From contig NZ_CP030126.1 in assembly GCF_003568845.1 (NCBI RefSeq), forward strand, positions 2,897,501-2,961,500: DNA of 64,000 bases, written 5' to 3'. Below, one piece after another: positions 62,954 to 64,000 of this stretch; within the stretch, counting starts at the first letter, position 1, and each line of letters opens with the position of its first letter. This DNA is from Indioceanicola profundi. Lineage in GTDB: Bacteria; Pseudomonadota; Alphaproteobacteria; Azospirillales; Azospirillaceae. Position numbers and translations under genes: made by a program. The notes below the pieces were generated by a model that saw only the letters and a program-made list of their open reading frames with translations, did not search any database and was not told where the DNA came from.

Positions 62954-64000
62954 ATGGACTTGGGACAACTCGACGCCGCCCTCCGGCTTGGCGGCATGAC
63001 CATGCTGCTGTTCCTTGCTTGGCTGCTGTTCCGGCAGCGGCGCACGATCGGCATGCCCGCATTGCTGTTTCCGCCCATGGCGATCTGCCTGTCGGGTTTC
63101 CTCACCGGCAACACGCCCGATCTGGCGTTGCGCCTGTCCGGCGCGCCCGGTGCGATCGCCCATTTCGCCAGCGGCTGCACCGTCGTCTTCCTCTGGTGGT
63201 TCTGTCTGGCCTGCTTCGACCGGCAGTTCAGGCCCCGGGGCGGGGTGCTGGCGGTGGGACTATGCTGGATCGCCTTGGCCGCCGCCGATCGGGCCATCGC
63301 CGATCCGGCGCCGGCGCTGTCCTATACGCTGGTCGGGCTTGGCTTCGGGATCGTGGCGCATCTGGTCTGGCGGCTCTATGCCGAACGCGAAGGCGACCTG
63401 ATCCAGAAGCGCCATGATGCCAGGGCCATGATCGCTATGCTGCTCGGCGGTCTGCTGCTGACCGACCTTTCGATCGACCTGGTCTTCGGTTTCGCGTGGC
63501 GTCCCCTTCTTTTCGCCATGGCGCAGAACGTTGCGATCCTCGGCTTTTCGCTCTGGCTTGCGGGACGGGTCCTGACCGCCCGGTCGGACGTGCTCAGCTT
63601 CGATGGCGCCGCCCTGGCCGCGCCATCGCCGTTGCCGCCCACGGAGGACATTGAGGATCGAACGGCGGACGGCGCGCTGCGGCAGCGGTTGGCCGCGCTG
63701 ATGGAGGTGGAGCGGATTCACCTCGATCCGGACCTGACCTTCGCCATGTTCGTGCAGCGGATGAACGCGCCTGAACGGGCCGTCCGGAAGCTGGTGAACC
63801 ACGAGCTGGGCTTCGACCATTTCCGCTCCTTCTTGAACCACTATCGTGTCATGGAGGCTCGGAAGCTATTGGCGGACCCCGGCCGTTCCGCTGACAAGCT
63901 GATCGCGATCGCACTCGACAGCGGCTTCGCATCTCTCCCGAGCTTCAATCGCGTCTTCCGCGCCAACGAGGCGTGTACGCCCGGCGAGTACAGGGACGCG
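62954..64000 (+). CDS. AraC-family regulator with membrane N-terminus (cut by window edge)
   Basis: The frame from ATG 62954 is open to the end of the window (349 codons). The N-terminal 215 residues contain about six or seven hydrophobic segments, for example GGMTMLLFLAWLLFRQRRT, GCTVVFLWWFCLACFDRQF and LLFAMAQNVAILGFSLWLAG. From about residue 245 the AraC-type DNA-binding domain begins (DLTFAMFVQRMNAPERAVRK, then GFDHFRSFLNHYRVMEARKL and SGFASLPSFNRVFRANEACT). The last few residues are missing. Such proteins sense a membrane-linked signal and control few genes. The start has no good ribosome site. Confidence 0.85.
   Translation, partial: MDLGQLDAALRLGGMTMLLFLAWLLFRQRRTIGMPALLFPPMAICLSGFLTGNTPDLALRLSGAPGAIAHFASGCTVVFLWWFCLACFDRQFRPRGGVLAVGLCWIALAAADRAIADPAPALSYTLVGLGFGIVAHLVWRLYAEREGDLIQKRHDARAMIAMLLGGLLLTDLSIDLVFGFAWRPLLFAMAQNVAILGFSLWLAGRVLTARSDVLSFDGAALAAPSPLPPTEDIEDRTADGALRQRLAALMEVERIHLDPDLTFAMFVQRMNAPERAVRKLVNHELGFDHFRSFLNHYRVMEARKLLADPGRSADKLIAIALDSGFASLPSFNRVFRANEACTPGEYRDA

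Overview
The window is GC-rich chromosomal DNA from an alphaproteobacterium. The gene set (aapJQMP amino-acid importer, fxsA next to Tim44-like and mltA genes, DUF1289/DUF599/DUF983 proteins, two-domain UspA, bactofilin) fits Rhodospirillales/Azospirillaceae best. That placement is inferred from gene content; there is no rRNA or other taxonomic marker here. No tRNA, rRNA, CRISPR array, insertion sequence or integrase was found.

Positions 1 to about 12100, minus strand: the structural module of a T7-like (podovirus) prophage. In transcription order it has two or three small leading proteins, portal, a small Bbp19-like protein, scaffold, capsid, a small capsid-linked protein, tail tubular A, tail tubular B, an internal-virion-like protein, and a tail fibre that runs off the left edge. 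Several genes look broken: portal (frameshift), tail tubular B (in-frame TAA) and the 128-codon gene (frameshift). A small plus-strand gene at 12966 carries an in-frame TAG. Scaffold and capsid, normally adjacent, are separated by about 3.3 kb of non-phage genes: a divergent glutathione-S-transferase/YafY-WYL regulator pair and a RES-Xre toxin-antitoxin module with visibly lower GC. An S24 repressor-like gene is divergent at the right edge.

Positions 13.3-31.9 kb are mixed housekeeping and accessory genes: TerB, DUF421, a sulP-uspA operon, an AEC transporter, endonuclease V followed by a stand-alone LigD-type primase-polymerase, a methyltransferase with a frameshift, sirtuin, a bacterial voltage-gated Na+ channel, a minimal zincin, pterin carbinolamine dehydratase, TetR, an MpaB-type oxygenase, SirB1, gshB, a lipoprotein and a GH13 glucosidase.

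Positions 32.1-44.5 kb hold three well-defined systems: the aapJQMP ABC importer, a divergent Zur-boxed znuA / znuCB zinc importer, and dnaK-dnaJ with a possible RpoH-type promoter; dapB lies between the first two. Positions 44.5-64 kb carry alkB, a MocR regulator with recurrent CCATACA motifs, a LysE exporter, mltA/Tim44/fxsA, an adenosine-kinase-type sugar kinase, bactofilin, a PAS histidine kinase, a secreted gamma-glutamyltransferase, an S33 hydrolase, ppa and an AraC regulator cut by the right edge.

Two patterns cross the whole window. First, a 96-99 bp paired-palindrome element beginning CGTAGG occurs in three full and three half copies, two full copies being inside the prophage. Second, one-base deletions, mostly in C runs, break five otherwise intact reading frames; they may be base-calling errors and should be checked against reads before those genes are called pseudogenes.
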